Shown here: positions 1-11,712 of the stretch, in pieces | Position numbering within the stretch: the first letter of the stretch is position 1 | How the letters are laid out: the number at the start of each line of letters is the position of its first letter | From: Hyphomicrobiales bacterium | Lineage (GTDB): Bacteria; Pseudomonadota; Alphaproteobacteria; Rhizobiales; Rhizobiaceae | Reading direction: 5' to 3' | Assembly: GCA_030456445.1 (NCBI GenBank) | Contig: JAKDNM010000001.1 | Span: 1-64,000, forward strand | Length of the DNA: 64,000 nucleotides | Position numbers and translations under genes: made by a program | Notes under the pieces: model-generated | The model's database searches: none | What the model was told of the DNA's origin: nothing | Seen by the model: only the letters and a program-made list of their open reading frames with translations

Positions 1-114
1 GAACGCGGTGCGCACGCTGCTCGAAGGGTTGCGTCAGGAGGCTGGACCACATCTGAGGGCATCGCGTTGAAAGTTCGCTAAACAACGGCAAGGTAGAACA
101 AAGCGTGATTTTCG

Positions 115-699
115 CTATGCAGGTCGTCTGATGCCCTGCCGTCTCATCTCCCGATAGATCGTAGATCGGCCAATGCCCAGCTGCCTGGCAGCTTCGGCGG
201 GTGAGGTTTTCGCCTCGACCAGCTTGATGGCGGCCTCGACCTTTCTCATGTCGAGCGGTTGTCGGCCGGGCCGTTTGCCTTTTGCTCTTGCGCCGGCGAC
301 GCCATCTTTCGTTCTTTCCGAGATCAGACGCCGCTCGAAATGAGCGATGGCCCCGAACATATGGAAGATCAGTTCGCCTGCGGCCGAGGACGTGTCAATC
401 TTTTCCTCGAGGCTGAGAAGCGCTATCTGCCGCTCCCGCAACATGTTCACCGTCGCAAGCAGTTCCGCCAGTGACCGGCCGAGACGATCAAGACGGACGA
501 TGGCGAGCGTGTCGCCGGGACGGGCGTAGGCGAGAAGATCGGTAAGGCCTGGCCGGTCCATGCTCTTTCCAGATTTGACGTCGGTGAACACCCTGATCGC
601 GCCGGCCTGTTCAAGGCGGAGGGTCTGACCCGCGACATCCTGATCGCCTGTCGAGACGCGGGCGTAGCCGAGAATATGCGCCATTTTCGGGTCTCCCAA
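115..699 (-). CDS. tnpR: Tn3-type serine resolvase
   Basis: GYARVSTGDQDVAGQ, VRLDRLGRS, FGAIAHFERRLISERT and C-terminal HTH typical of Tn3 resolvases. Confidence 0.95.
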   Translation of the reverse strand: MGDPKMAHILGYARVSTGDQDVAGQTLRLEQAGAIRVFTDVKSGKSMDRPGLTDLLAYARPGDTLAIVRLDRLGRSLAELLATVNMLRERQIALLSLEEKIDTSSAAGELIFHMFGAIAHFERRLISERTKDGVAGARAKGKRPGRQPLDMRKVEAAIKLVEAKTSPAEAARQLGIGRSTIYREMRRQGIRRPA

Positions 700-829
700 A
701 CGGACGTTCTGTGGACGAGTGCAGCTTGACCTGTCGAATGATCCAGAATCCGTCCACAGAATATGTCTCTTTACCTGTGCTTGTCCACAGATTGGAAAGG
801 CCTTTTGTGGACGGCGGGAGGAGGTCTGA
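700..829. promoter_or_regulatory. Putative resolution (res) site between tnpR and tnpA
   Basis: Intergenic region of a divergent Tn3 pair with four copies of GTCCACA/TGTGGAC arranged as two inverted pairs (708-716/752-760 and 783-791/805-812). Confidence 0.7.
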
Positions 830-3799
830 ATGGCGAAACGTGAACTGCTTACTGACGCCGAGCGGGAACAGTTGCTGGGAATTCCGACGGAGCGGGATGA
901 CCTTGCCAGGCTTTACTCCTTTGAGCCAACGGATATTGACCTGATCCGTCTTCGGCGGGAAGACCGAAATCGCCTTGGCATCGGCCTGCAGATGGCTCTG
1001 TTTCGCCATCCCGGCACGACGCTGGCGCAGGTTCTCAATCGCGTCGCGGAGCCACCTCAAGCATTGCTGTCCTTTATCTCTGAGCAACTCGGCATCCCGG
1101 CCGCAGCGATTGCGGATTATGCGGCCCGTGAGCAGACGATGACGGATCATGCTCGCGAACTCGCCGTGGCTTTTGGTCTCCGCGGTCCGGCCAGGACCGA
1201 CATTCCCTTCATGATCGAGATGGCGGCCAACGCCGCGTGGCCAACCGACAAGGGCGTCGTGATTGCCGCTGGCGTGATCGACGCCTTGCGCCAGGCGAAA
1301 ATCCTTCTGCCATCGATTTCGACGATTGAGCGTGCCGGAATTGCCGGTCGGGCGCGGGCCCGAAAACAGGCCACGCACGCTCTTCTGTCCGGCCTGGGTC
1401 TGGAGAAGTTGGAGAGTCTCGATGCTCTGTTCGTCGCCGATCCCGGCACGGGCATCACTCCGATCGCCTGGCTGAAAGCCATACCTGGTGCGGCAAAGCC
1501 GGATCATGTCCGCGGCATTCTCGACCGGCTGCGATTTGTGCGGAATATCGGCATTCCGGCAAAAGCCAGCGCTACGATCCATCCCGACCGCTATCGTCAA
1601 TTCGTGCGCGAGGGCCGGGCATCGCCTGCTTACCTGATCGAGCGTTATACCGTGGCGCGCCGGCGCGCCACTCTTGTTGTCTTCCTGATCGATCTCGAAG
1701 AGCGGCTGACCGATGCCGCGATCGAAATGGCCGACAAGTTGATCGGCACAATGTTCGCCCGGGCGAAAAACACGCAGGCCCGGAAGTATGTCGCGACGTC
1801 GAAAGACGTATCACGACTGATGCGGCTGTTTCGAGGCACGATCGATGCGCTTTCAGCGGCGCTCGAAAATGATGCCGATCCCATTGAGGCGATCGATGAA
1901 TCCGTTGGATGGGCTACCTTGCTCAAGGTCAGGCACGAAGTCGCGGCAATCGCTGAAACGGCCGGCGAGGATCCGCTCATAGTGGCAGTTGACCGCTATG
2001 CGACGCTCAGGAAATTCGCTCCGGCGCTGATCGAAGCGCTTGAGTTCAAGGCCGGGCGCGGCAGCGCGCGCACGATTGCCGCGATCCGTATCCTTCGCGA
2101 ACTGAACAGATCGGGCAAGCGCGACGTTCCGCCCGATGCGCCCATGCCATTCAAGAAGGAGTGGCGCAAGCTGGTCATCGGGCCGGACGGCAAGATCAAT
2201 CGCCGCCTCTACGAAACGGCTACCCTGGCCCATCTCCGCAACAAGCTGCGCTCGGGTGATGTATGGGTCGAGCGGTCTTCAGCCTACCGTCGCTTCGACA
2301 GCTACCTGTTGCCGGAATCCGCCGCCGCTCCGATTGCGTCGGCATTGGGATTGCCGGCGACCGCCGATGAATGGCTCGATCAGCGCGGCAGAGAACTCAA
2401 CTGGCGGCTGAAACGGTTCTCGCAACGCCTCAAGCGGAACCAGCTCGAGGGAGTCAGCTTCATCGACGGCCGCTTGGCTATCACACCCGTCAGGGCCGCC
2501 GCACCCACCGATGCGGAGGCACTGGCCGATCGGCTCGATGCCATGATGCCGCGCATCCGCGTGACCGAACTGTTGCATGAGGTCGCCCGCGAAACCGGGT
2601 TCATGGCGGCGTTCACGAATCTCCGCACAGGAGAGAAATGCCCCAACGAAAGCGCGTTGCTGGCGGCGATCCTGGCCGACGCCACCAATCTCGGCCTTTC
2701 CCGAATGGCCGCCGCCAGTCAAGGCGTCACCCGCGATCAGCTCGTCTGGACCCAGGACGCCTATATCCGCGAGGACACGTACAACGCTGCCCTCGCTGCC
2801 ATCATCAATGCTCATCACCGTCTGCCGATCGCCGAAGTCTGGGGCGACGGCACGACCTCAAGTTCGGATGGGCAGTTCTTCCGCGGCGGGAAACGCGCCG
2901 CCTCGGGCGGCGATATCAATGCCCGTTATGGTGTCGATCCCGGGTTCAGCTTCTACACCCATGTCTCCGATCAGCACGGACCCTACCACGCCAAGGTCAT
3001 CTCGGCTGCGACGCATGAAGCGCCTTACGTTCTCGACGGCCTGCTGCACCATGGCAGCAATCTCAGCATCGCGGAGCACTACACCGACACCGGCGGCGCG
3101 ACCGATCACGTCTTCGCGCTCTGCGCCATGCTCGGATTCCGCTTCTGCCCCAGATTGCGGGACTTCCCGGACCGGCGGCTGATCCCGATCGATCTTCCCG
3201 CCGCCTATCCTGGTATCGCACCGCTTCTGGGAAAACGCATCCGCACCGATGTCATTCGCGAGCACTGGGATGAAGTGGTGCGTCTCGTCGCGTCGCTGAA
3301 GGCAGGCCACGTCGCGCCGTCGGTGATGCTGAGAAAGCTCGCCGCCTACGAGCGGCAGAACCAGGTCGATGTCGCTCTCCAAGAAATTGGCAAGATCGAG
3401 CGCACCCTGTTCATGCTCGACTGGTTGGAAAACCCGGCGCTCCGGCGCCGCTGTCAGGCCGGACTCAACAAGAGCGAACAGCGTCATGCGCTCACCCAGG
3501 CCATATGTACATTCCGGCAGGGCCGGATCATTGATCGCAGCCACGAGGCCCAGCAATATCGTGCCTCCGGACTGAACCTCGTCATTGCCGCGATTGTCTA
3601 CTGGAACTCCACCTATATCGCCGACGCCGTGGACCATCTGCGATCAACAGGCGAATCTGCCCCCGATGACCTTATGGTTCACACCTCACCGGTCGGGTGG
3701 GAGCATATCGCCTTCTCCGGCGATTTCCTCTGGGATCGCGCCGCACAGGCGACAAGTCGCAAGCTGCTCAATCTGTCGTCCAAAAGGCAGGCGGCATGA
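830..3799 (+). CDS. tnpA: Tn3-family transposase, 989 aa
   Basis: Full-length Tn3 transposase features: N-terminal LLTDAEREQLLGIP, and C-terminal DGTTSSSDGQFF, HHGSNLSIAEHYTDTGGATDHVFALCAMLGFRFCPRLRD. Confidence 0.97.
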   Translation: MAKRELLTDAEREQLLGIPTERDDLARLYSFEPTDIDLIRLRREDRNRLGIGLQMALFRHPGTTLAQVLNRVAEPPQALLSFISEQLGIPAAAIADYAAREQTMTDHARELAVAFGLRGPARTDIPFMIEMAANAAWPTDKGVVIAAGVIDALRQAKILLPSISTIERAGIAGRARARKQATHALLSGLGLEKLESLDALFVADPGTGITPIAWLKAIPGAAKPDHVRGILDRLRFVRNIGIPAKASATIHPDRYRQFVREGRASPAYLIERYTVARRRATLVVFLIDLEERLTDAAIEMADKLIGTMFARAKNTQARKYVATSKDVSRLMRLFRGTIDALSAALENDADPIEAIDESVGWATLLKVRHEVAAIAETAGEDPLIVAVDRYATLRKFAPALIEALEFKAGRGSARTIAAIRILRELNRSGKRDVPPDAPMPFKKEWRKLVIGPDGKINRRLYETATLAHLRNKLRSGDVWVERSSAYRRFDSYLLPESAAAPIASALGLPATADEWLDQRGRELNWRLKRFSQRLKRNQLEGVSFIDGRLAITPVRAAAPTDAEALADRLDAMMPRIRVTELLHEVARETGFMAAFTNLRTGEKCPNESALLAAILADATNLGLSRMAAASQGVTRDQLVWTQDAYIREDTYNAALAAIINAHHRLPIAEVWGDGTTSSSDGQFFRGGKRAASGGDINARYGVDPGFSFYTHVSDQHGPYHAKVISAATHEAPYVLDGLLHHGSNLSIAEHYTDTGGATDHVFALCAMLGFRFCPRLRDFPDRRLIPIDLPAAYPGIAPLLGKRIRTDVIREHWDEVVRLVASLKAGHVAPSVMLRKLAAYERQNQVDVALQEIGKIERTLFMLDWLENPALRRRCQAGLNKSEQRHALTQAICTFRQGRIIDRSHEAQQYRASGLNLVIAAIVYWNSTYIADAVDHLRSTGESAPDDLMVHTSPVGWEHIAFSGDFLWDRAAQATSRKLLNLSSKRQAA

Positions 3800-3860
3800 T
3801 GGTGTTCTCCTCCCGTTCGCCATTAGCGTTGTTTAGCGTACTTTCAACGCGATGCCCTCA

Positions 3861-5461
3861 AAAAGGATTGCGAGTCTCTCGTGATCCACTTCCTTCATGC
3901 CTATGCCAACCCAGCCCATGAACTGCGCGCTGGAGAGATCGCCCGCGAGATGTGGCCGAATGGGAATGTGACGCTGGGCCATGCCCTGCTCTCTGAATGT
4001 CGTGAATTCGAACGCGGGGTGACCGCTGCCGTCAACGCTTCGGTGCAGCCACTTCTGGCCCGGTATGTCGAACACCTTGCCGACCAGCTTGCAGCCAAGG
4101 GCTATCGGCACGAAGTGCTCGTCATGAACGGCAATGGCGGCATGGTTTCGGCGCGGTATGTCGCGAAAGAAGCGGCGAAGACCATCATGTCCGGACCGGC
4201 CTCCGGCGTCATGGCTGCCGCCTATACCGGCCGCCGCGCCGGCATCTCCGACCTCATTACCTATGACATGGGTGGTACCTCGACCGATGTTGCGCTGATC
4301 CGCAACGCCGAACCGGCGGTATCGAACGAGATCGAGATCGAATATGCAATGCCGATCCATGTGCCCATGGTGGACGTTCGCACCATCGGCGCCGGCGGCG
4401 GCTCGATTGCCCGCGTGACGGCGGCAGGCCTCCTTCAGGTCGGGCCGGAAAGTGCCGGCGCCTCTCCGGGGCCTATCTGTTACGGCCGCGGCGGGCTCAA
4501 ACCGACCATCTCGGACGCCAACCTGCTGCTCGGCAGGCTCAACCCCGCAAGGCTCAACTCCGGCCCCGGCGGCATGTCCATCGACGGAATCCGTGAGATC
4601 TTTGCTCGCGATCTCGGAGCACCACTCGGCCTCGACGCCATTGGCGCCGCAACTGCGGTCCTGCGCATAGCCAACGCCCGGATGGCAGACGCCGTGCGAA
4701 TGGTTTCGGTCAGCCTCGGTGAAGACCCCCGCGACTTTGCCCTGTTTTCCTTCGGCGGCGCCGGACCGTTGCATGCAACGTCGATCGCCCGCGAACTTGG
4801 AATCCCGCGGGTTCTGACCCCCTCGCGCCCAGGGATCACCAATGCGCTCGGTTGCGTCGTCGCGGACCTGCGGCACGATTTTGTCAACACCGTCAACCGC
4901 CAGCTCGACATTGCCGACATGAACGCTGTGCACGCACTCTTCAAGAAGCAGTCCACAGAAGGGCGCAGGCTGATCAACAAGGAAGCCGTCGCTATCCGCG
5001 AAATTCGAGAGTTTTGGTCCGTGGATATGCAGTTCATTGGCCAAACGCATCTGTTGCGCGTTCCCCTGTCAGGCCCGACGCCGACACGCGCCGAACTGCA
5101 GCAGCGCTTCGAGGAGGCCTATTTCAGCCGTTTTCGCGTCGAGTTGCCGGAAATACGTGCCAGCTTGGTCAACGTTAATACGTCTGTCATCGGACGGCGC
5201 ACCGAGGTCGATCTCTCCATCCTGATTGACCCTTCGGGTCGAAAGGCATCCCTGGAAGAAGCGCAAACGGATACCCGGCCGGTATGGTTCGACGACTGGA
5301 TCGAAACGCCGATCTATTGGCGCGACCATCTGCCGAAGACGGCTACGATATCAGGTCCCGCCATTATCGAGCAGATGGACACGACTATCATTCTCGATCC
5401 GGGCGACATCGCCGAACAGGACGGCGACGGCAACATCATCATCAGGATTGGAGGCGCATAA
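3861..5461 (+). pseudogene. hyuA: Hydantoinase/oxoprolinase HyuA, N-terminally truncated by the Tn3 element (remaining ORF from GTG 3881)
   Basis: SLVIHFLHAYANPAHE, MNGNGGMVSA, MSGPASGV, TYDMGGTSTDVAL, SFGGAGPLHA. The homologous frame starts at the Tn right end (KKDCESLVIHFLH); the usual ~150-aa N-terminal domain is missing. Confidence 0.85.
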
Positions 5462-7209
5462 TGAGCATCGATCCCATCACGCTCAGCGTCATCCAGTCCG
5501 GTCTCCAGCAAGTCTGCGACGAGATGGACCTGACCTTCTCTCGCGCCGCTTTCTCTCCCGTTATTGCCGAAGCCAATGACCGCTCCGACGGCATCTATTC
5601 CGCCGAAGACGGATCGCTGATCGCTCAAGGCGCTGGCGGCCTTCCGGTCTTCGTTGGCACCATGCAATACTCGACCCGGACGCTGATCGAGATGATCACA
5701 TCAGGCAAAGCCGCCGCACCGAAGCCAGGCGACATCTACATTGTCAATGACCCTTATCTTGGCGGGACGCATCTGATGGACGTGCGCTTTGCCATGCCGG
5801 TCTTCCGCGTTGGCAAGATCTTCTGCTGGTTGTCCAATACCGGTCACTGGCCTGACACAGGTGGCGCGGTACCTGGCGGTTTTTCCGCCACCGCGACCGC
5901 CGTCGAGCAGGAAGGCTTGCGGCTTCCACCCGTCAGGTTGTTCAAGGAAGGCAAGCTCGATGCGGAAATTTACGCGATCATCTGCTCGAATATCCGTGTC
6001 TCGGAGCAGCGCATCGGCGACGTGAAGGCGCAGGCAGCGGCTCTGCTCGTTGGTGAACAGAGATTGATCCGAATCCTCGATCGCTATGGTGACGACACGG
6101 CTCAGGAGGCGATCGGTGAGCTCCGCAGCCGCGCGGCCGCACAGATGCGCGCAAACGTCCGGCTGATCCCGGAAGGCATTTATCATTCCACCGCCTATAT
6201 CGATAGCGACGGTGTCGTGAACGAGCCGCTTGAAATCCGCCTTGCGATCACGGCCAGGGGCGACGAGCTGGAGTTCGATTTTACCGGTTCTTCCAAGCCA
6301 TGCGCCGGACCGATGAATTCTGTGCTCGCTACAACGCTCTCTTCCGTCTATCTCGCCATGCGACACATCTTCCCGGATGTGCCGATCAGCGCCGGTGCCT
6401 TTGAGCCATTGAAGGTGAAGACGCCTGTGGGAACGTTCCTGGATGCCCACTACCCTCGCCCGGTTTCCGGATGCGCCGCCGAAGTCAGTCAGCGCATCGC
6501 CGAAGCGGTGTTTGCTGCTCTGGTCGAAGCCTTGCCTGATCGGGTCACTGCATCTCCGGCCGGTAGCTCTGGCAATTTTGCGCTCGGCGGTCATGATCCG
6601 GATCGCGGCCGCGACTACGTCATGTATCAAATTTCGGGCGGCGGCTACGGCGGCAATCAAGATCACGACGGGCTTTCCAATGGTTGCTCGACGATCGGCA
6701 TCTCCAAGGCGCCGCCGGTCGAGATCATGGAGCAACAGTTTCCGGTGCTCTATCATCGCTATGCCCTGCGTGAAGGCTCCGGCGGCGCCGGTAAGCATCG
6801 CGGCGGCTTCGGCCTCGACTACGAGATCGAGATCCGCCGCGGCAATGCGACAGCAAGCTTCGTCATGGACCATGGGCGTTTCGGTCCGCAAGGTGCTTTG
6901 GGGGGCAAAGATGGCATGGTCAACTCCGTCGTCATTTGGCGTGGTGGCCAGGCAATGATCCCGGAACATCTGTCGAAGGCACAGGATATCGCATTGAGGC
7001 CGGGCGACAGGGTTCGCGTCGGCACGCCGGGTGGCGGGGGTTATGGCGATCCAATGATACGTGACCCGGAGGCCGTGGGCGAGGACGTGCGCCTCGGCCG
7101 CTATACGAACGAGCAGGCACTTGCGCTATTCGGCGTGGCGATCGGGCCGGATTTCACAGCTGATATCGACGTAACGGCCAAGACGCGTGCGACCGGTAAG
7201 GTGGCGTAG
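5461..7209 (+). CDS. hyuB: Hydantoinase B/oxoprolinase family protein
   Basis: MSIDPITLSVIQSGLQQVCDEMDLTFSRAAFSPVIAEANDRSDGIY; YIVNDPYLGGTHLMD; GGGGYGDP. Start overlaps the hyuA stop (ATAATG). Confidence 0.93.
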   Translation: MSIDPITLSVIQSGLQQVCDEMDLTFSRAAFSPVIAEANDRSDGIYSAEDGSLIAQGAGGLPVFVGTMQYSTRTLIEMITSGKAAAPKPGDIYIVNDPYLGGTHLMDVRFAMPVFRVGKIFCWLSNTGHWPDTGGAVPGGFSATATAVEQEGLRLPPVRLFKEGKLDAEIYAIICSNIRVSEQRIGDVKAQAAALLVGEQRLIRILDRYGDDTAQEAIGELRSRAAAQMRANVRLIPEGIYHSTAYIDSDGVVNEPLEIRLAITARGDELEFDFTGSSKPCAGPMNSVLATTLSSVYLAMRHIFPDVPISAGAFEPLKVKTPVGTFLDAHYPRPVSGCAAEVSQRIAEAVFAALVEALPDRVTASPAGSSGNFALGGHDPDRGRDYVMYQISGGGYGGNQDHDGLSNGCSTIGISKAPPVEIMEQQFPVLYHRYALREGSGGAGKHRGGFGLDYEIEIRRGNATASFVMDHGRFGPQGALGGKDGMVNSVVIWRGGQAMIPEHLSKAQDIALRPGDRVRVGTPGGGGYGDPMIRDPEAVGEDVRLGRYTNEQALALFGVAIGPDFTADIDVTAKTRATGKVA

Positions 7210-7471
7210 CACTCGTCGGCACTCGTGTTCACCAGCACGACCCCATCACTCCGCCCAAGGGCGGCCGATGCCACCGGGAACACGGTAGCTTGGTTCCACA
7301 CTGCCCTTTTATGCGACTTTGGCTACGGCAGCAGAACTGGAAAAATGGCTTTTGGACTCTCGTCTCAAGTGACCTGATAGCGCCATTTCAAGGCACTTGA
7401 CTTGAGTGCCATCAACGTTGGGAGCGTTTTGGCGGCGGCACGGGCAGTTTTCGGCAGACGGAAGGAACATT

Positions 7472-7735
7472 CTATCGGAAGTCGGCGGCCGTCAGAATGT
7501 ACGAGGTTTGGCGCCCGTGGGAATAGGCTTTACGGGCAACGTCGTGAATCGAGTTGCGCGCCGCGTCGAATGCGGTCAGGGATTCTGCTTCCGATAGTTC
7601 TTTTCTGCCTGACTTCGTCAATGCGCCAGACTCGACAAAGAACGGCACCTCGGACATGCCGTCATAGCCGGAGAAGCGTACCGCATTTCTTGCTTCGTCG
7701 AAGCTGCGGGATGAGTTCGGAAAGGCCAGTGTCAT
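7472..7735 (-). CDS. DUF1488-family small protein
   Basis: MTLAFPNSSRSFDEARNAVRFSGYDGMSEVPFFVE... matches the DUF1488 pattern; overlaps the upstream ORF by 4 bp (ATGA). Confidence 0.7.
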   Translation of the reverse strand: MTLAFPNSSRSFDEARNAVRFSGYDGMSEVPFFVESGALTKSGRKELSEAESLTAFDAARNSIHDVARKAYSHGRQTSYILTAADFR

Positions 7736-8058
7736 GTCTCGCATACTCCCGTCTCGGTCGCGCTCTGGGCAAGCGCCGACAGCCTGATCCGTTCTTTCCG
7801 GCGACCGGTACCACGACGATTGAGAGACATCATGCCATCGGTTGCGTCCGACCGACTGAGGCCGACCATGGCATCGCCGCCGGCACGCACCGGCACGCCG
7901 GTGAAGACGTGATAGACGGTCCATGAGCGATCCGGCTCGATGCGGCGACCGAATAGACCCTCGACCGGCTCGCGGCCTGGTGCGCCACCCTCGTTCTCCC
8001 AGGTGTCGATCGCAATTGCACTTGGCCCGCTGGCGGCTCCGCTGTCTTGTAACTTCAT
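7732..8058 (-). CDS. Conserved small hypothetical protein
   Basis: MKLQDSGAASGPSAIAIDTWENEGGAPGREPVEGLFGRRIEPDRSWTVYHVFTGVPVRAGGDAMVGLSRSDATDGM; coupled with the DUF1488 gene. Confidence 0.55.
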   Translation of the reverse strand: MKLQDSGAASGPSAIAIDTWENEGGAPGREPVEGLFGRRIEPDRSWTVYHVFTGVPVRAGGDAMVGLSRSDATDGMMSLNRRGTGRRKERIRLSALAQSATETGVCET

Positions 8059-8162
8059 GAGGGGACCTTTCTTCACCGACCCGGGATCGAAACACCGGAA
8101 TAGACTTTGCGCCACTCGCGTCAGCCTTCGGTGACCTGAGTGTAGAGCACTCGCCCCGACAG

Positions 8163-8306
8163 TCAGCCCTTGCTCTTGCCGCCCGGTGCGGCGGCATTCG
8201 CGGCTTGCTTCATCTGTGCGCCGAATGACCCTTCAACCTTGGGCGATACCTTCGCCCGCTTCGATTTTCTGATCTCGCGGCTGCTGCGTTTCTGTCCCTT
8301 GGCCAT
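8163..8306 (-). CDS. 47-aa Lys/Arg-rich small protein
   Basis: MAKGQKRSSREIRKSKRAKVSPKVEGSFGAQMKQAANAAAPGGKSKG, read manually; below the length cutoff of the supplied track. Confidence 0.5.
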   Translation of the reverse strand: MAKGQKRSSREIRKSKRAKVSPKVEGSFGAQMKQAANAAAPGGKSKG

Positions 8307-8598
8307 GGCCGAACGTCCTTTCGATGAGAGCGGTGCGATCGCCGGGAGCCGCCAAACGGACTTGCTCGAGATTGTCTTCGGTCACCACTCGCTCATACCG
8401 TTCGTCGTCGTTGCGAATTCGGTATTGCAGCGAACGTCCCACCGGCGGGAGCCTACTGGTGATGCGGTAGATGTCGCCCAGATTGGGCGATGTTCCGAAT
8501 CCGCCCTTCAGCCGGACAGTCTGCCCGATCGCGAATAGATGCGTTGCCGCTTCACGCCTGATAGGGCGACCGTGTCGCATGAGGGACGGTATAATCAT
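8233..8598 (-). CDS. Conserved hypothetical protein
   Basis: GQTVRLKGGFGTSPNLGDIYRITSRLPPVGRSLQYRIRNDDERYERVVTEDNLEQVR; resembles small rhizobial hypotheticals. Confidence 0.5.
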   Translation of the reverse strand: MIIPSLMRHGRPIRREAATHLFAIGQTVRLKGGFGTSPNLGDIYRITSRLPPVGRSLQYRIRNDDERYERVVTEDNLEQVRLAAPGDRTALIERTFGHGQGTETQQPRDQKIEAGEGIAQG

Positions 8599-8858
8599 CT
8601 CTGTCCGGAATCCTTTGTCAGGGCAGCCTCAAGGTCTGCCGAATTGATAGGCACCATCTGTTGCGTCAAACCCTGCGCGGCGATTGCCGGGAGGTGGATG
8701 AAGGAGCCGACACGCCGCCAGGCAATCCGGGAGACGCCGTCGATTGCTTCCTCGTCGTGGTCGACGCGGTATTCCCCAGCCGGCTGCGGCGCGTCAAAAC
8801 CAGGTAGCCGGAAATCGGAAGTGAAGTGGACGACAGTCTGGTTAGTGCGCGTGGTCAT
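8595..8858 (-). CDS. Conserved hypothetical protein, 87 aa
   Basis: MTTRTNQTVVHFTSDFRLPGFDAPQPAGEYRVDHDEEAIDGVSRIAWRRVGSFIHLPA; overlaps the next ORF by 4 bp. Confidence 0.55.
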   Translation of the reverse strand: MTTRTNQTVVHFTSDFRLPGFDAPQPAGEYRVDHDEEAIDGVSRIAWRRVGSFIHLPAIAAQGLTQQMVPINSADLEAALTKDSGQR

Positions 8859-9272
8859 GGTTGCGGTTCTCCGCAAGAGCACGCACATGCGGCCCCTGAT
8901 TGTTCCCATTCGAACCCGAACGATCCCGGTGCTGCCAGTACATCCGTGGTCAACGCCGGTTTCATCAAGGTTCGAACAGAGCGCCGTGCGCGCCGGTTTC
9001 GGCCTTACGCATGCGCTGACGAGAAATCGGTAACGTGTGGCGGGTAGGCAGGTCTCTGACACCGCGAAAGCCAAATTGGCGAAATCAACGTACTTTACAT
9101 ATGCGCTCTGTTTGACGACAAACAAGACGTCTTGCCTATTTTATTACGATGCGACGCTAATGATAATGCATTCTCCGCGTCTTAATTCGAGAAATTACAC
9201 CTTCAATGCGCATATCTATCTGATGGTGGCAAATCATCATTTTCGATAATTCGAAATGCCCTGGAATTGTCT

Positions 9273-9301
9273 TTGGCACTCCTATCATTCGAGTGCCAAA
9301 G
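9273..9301. promoter_or_regulatory. CIRCE element (HrcA operator) upstream of groES
   Basis: TTTGGCACTC-N9-GAGTGCCAAA, perfect inverted repeat with 9-nt spacer, 55 bp before groES. Confidence 0.9.
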
Positions 9302-9355
9302 AGCGTATACGTCGGAGGCGGTTGCCCTACGCACCGGCCGCAGAAAGAACCCCCA

Positions 9356-9670
9356 ATGAAATTCCGGCCACTCCACGACCGCGTCGTCATCCGACGCGCG
9401 GAAGGCGATATCAAATCCAGGGGCGGGATCATCATCCCCGACAACGCCAAGGAAAAACCTCAAGAAGGCGAAGTGATCGCGGCCGGCCCCGGCTCGCGGG
9501 ACGAAGGCGGCAAGCTCATCCCGCTCGACGTGAAAGCCGGCGATCTCTTCCTGTTCGGCAAATGGTCCAGCACCGAAATCAAGATCGACGGCGAAGACCT
9601 TCTGATCATGAAGGAGGCGGACATCATGGGCATCGTCGAAAAGGCCGTATCGGCCAAGAAAGCCGCCTGA
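9356..9670 (+). CDS. groES: Co-chaperonin GroES
   Basis: [46 protein letters not shown]. Confidence 0.97.
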   Translation: MKFRPLHDRVVIRRAEGDIKSRGGIIIPDNAKEKPQEGEVIAAGPGSRDEGGKLIPLDVKAGDLFLFGKWSSTEIKIDGEDLLIMKEADIMGIVEKAVSAKKAA

Positions 9671-11350
<1,680 letters not shown>

Positions 11351-11455
11351 GTAGCGTTCGAATCAGCCCGGCCAACTATAGCGGGTTACGGGACAAGAGC
11401 CGCTGAAGCGTTTGCTCTGGTGCGCGGCCATCAGTCAAAGTAAGGAGCCTTACAA

Positions 11456-11620
11456 ATGATTACGTTCGTTCAGAAGAAGAATATTCTGCCTGAGACTGAG
11501 GTGGCTAGAGAAAACCGCTTTGATCGCATTCGCAACCTCGCCGCCGAAAAACACAAGAAATCTGATGCCAACACCGCACGCAATGACTGGCAGGACGTCG
11601 AAGACAAGCGCCGTATTTGA
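11456..11620 (+). CDS. Putative 54-aa small protein downstream of groEL
   Basis: Manual reading: MITFVQKKNILPETEVARENRFDRIRNLAAEKHKKSDANTARNDWQDVEDKRRI*, preceded by a purine-rich aaggag-like RBS. Confidence 0.45.
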   Translation: MITFVQKKNILPETEVARENRFDRIRNLAAEKHKKSDANTARNDWQDVEDKRRI

Positions 11621-11712
11621 TCACCGAATACCGGCTCCACTCATGATGACACCGCTGTCGATTCTCCACGATACAGCGGGAATGCGGATAGGCTAGCTAG
11701 GCTGCAGCTTTT

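Larger units (their letters stand above)
54..3860. mobile_element. Tn3-family unit transposon with no passenger genes (resolvase + transposase)
   Basis: Terminal inverted repeats: left TGAGGGCATCGCGTTGAAAGTTCGCTAAACAACG (from 54); right, reverse-complemented, TGAGGGCATCGCGTTGAAAGTACGCTAAACAACG (ending 3860). Divergent tnpR and tnpA lie inside. No matching 5-bp target duplication (acatc vs aaaag). Confidence 0.93.

Noticed and set aside
1-54. Left-edge ORF end NAVRTLLEGLRQEAGPHL as a TetR gene
   Set aside because: Only 18 codons visible; suggestive but not enough for a feature call.
611-1600. 329-aa minus-strand ORF over tnpA
   Set aside because: Antisense shadow of the transposase in high-GC sequence; composition not protein-like.
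3833-5050. 405-aa minus-strand ORF over hyuA
   Set aside because: Shadow ORF; hyuA homology on the plus strand is clear.
5701-6969. 422-aa minus-strand ORF over hyuB
   Set aside because: Shadow ORF antisense to a well-supported gene.
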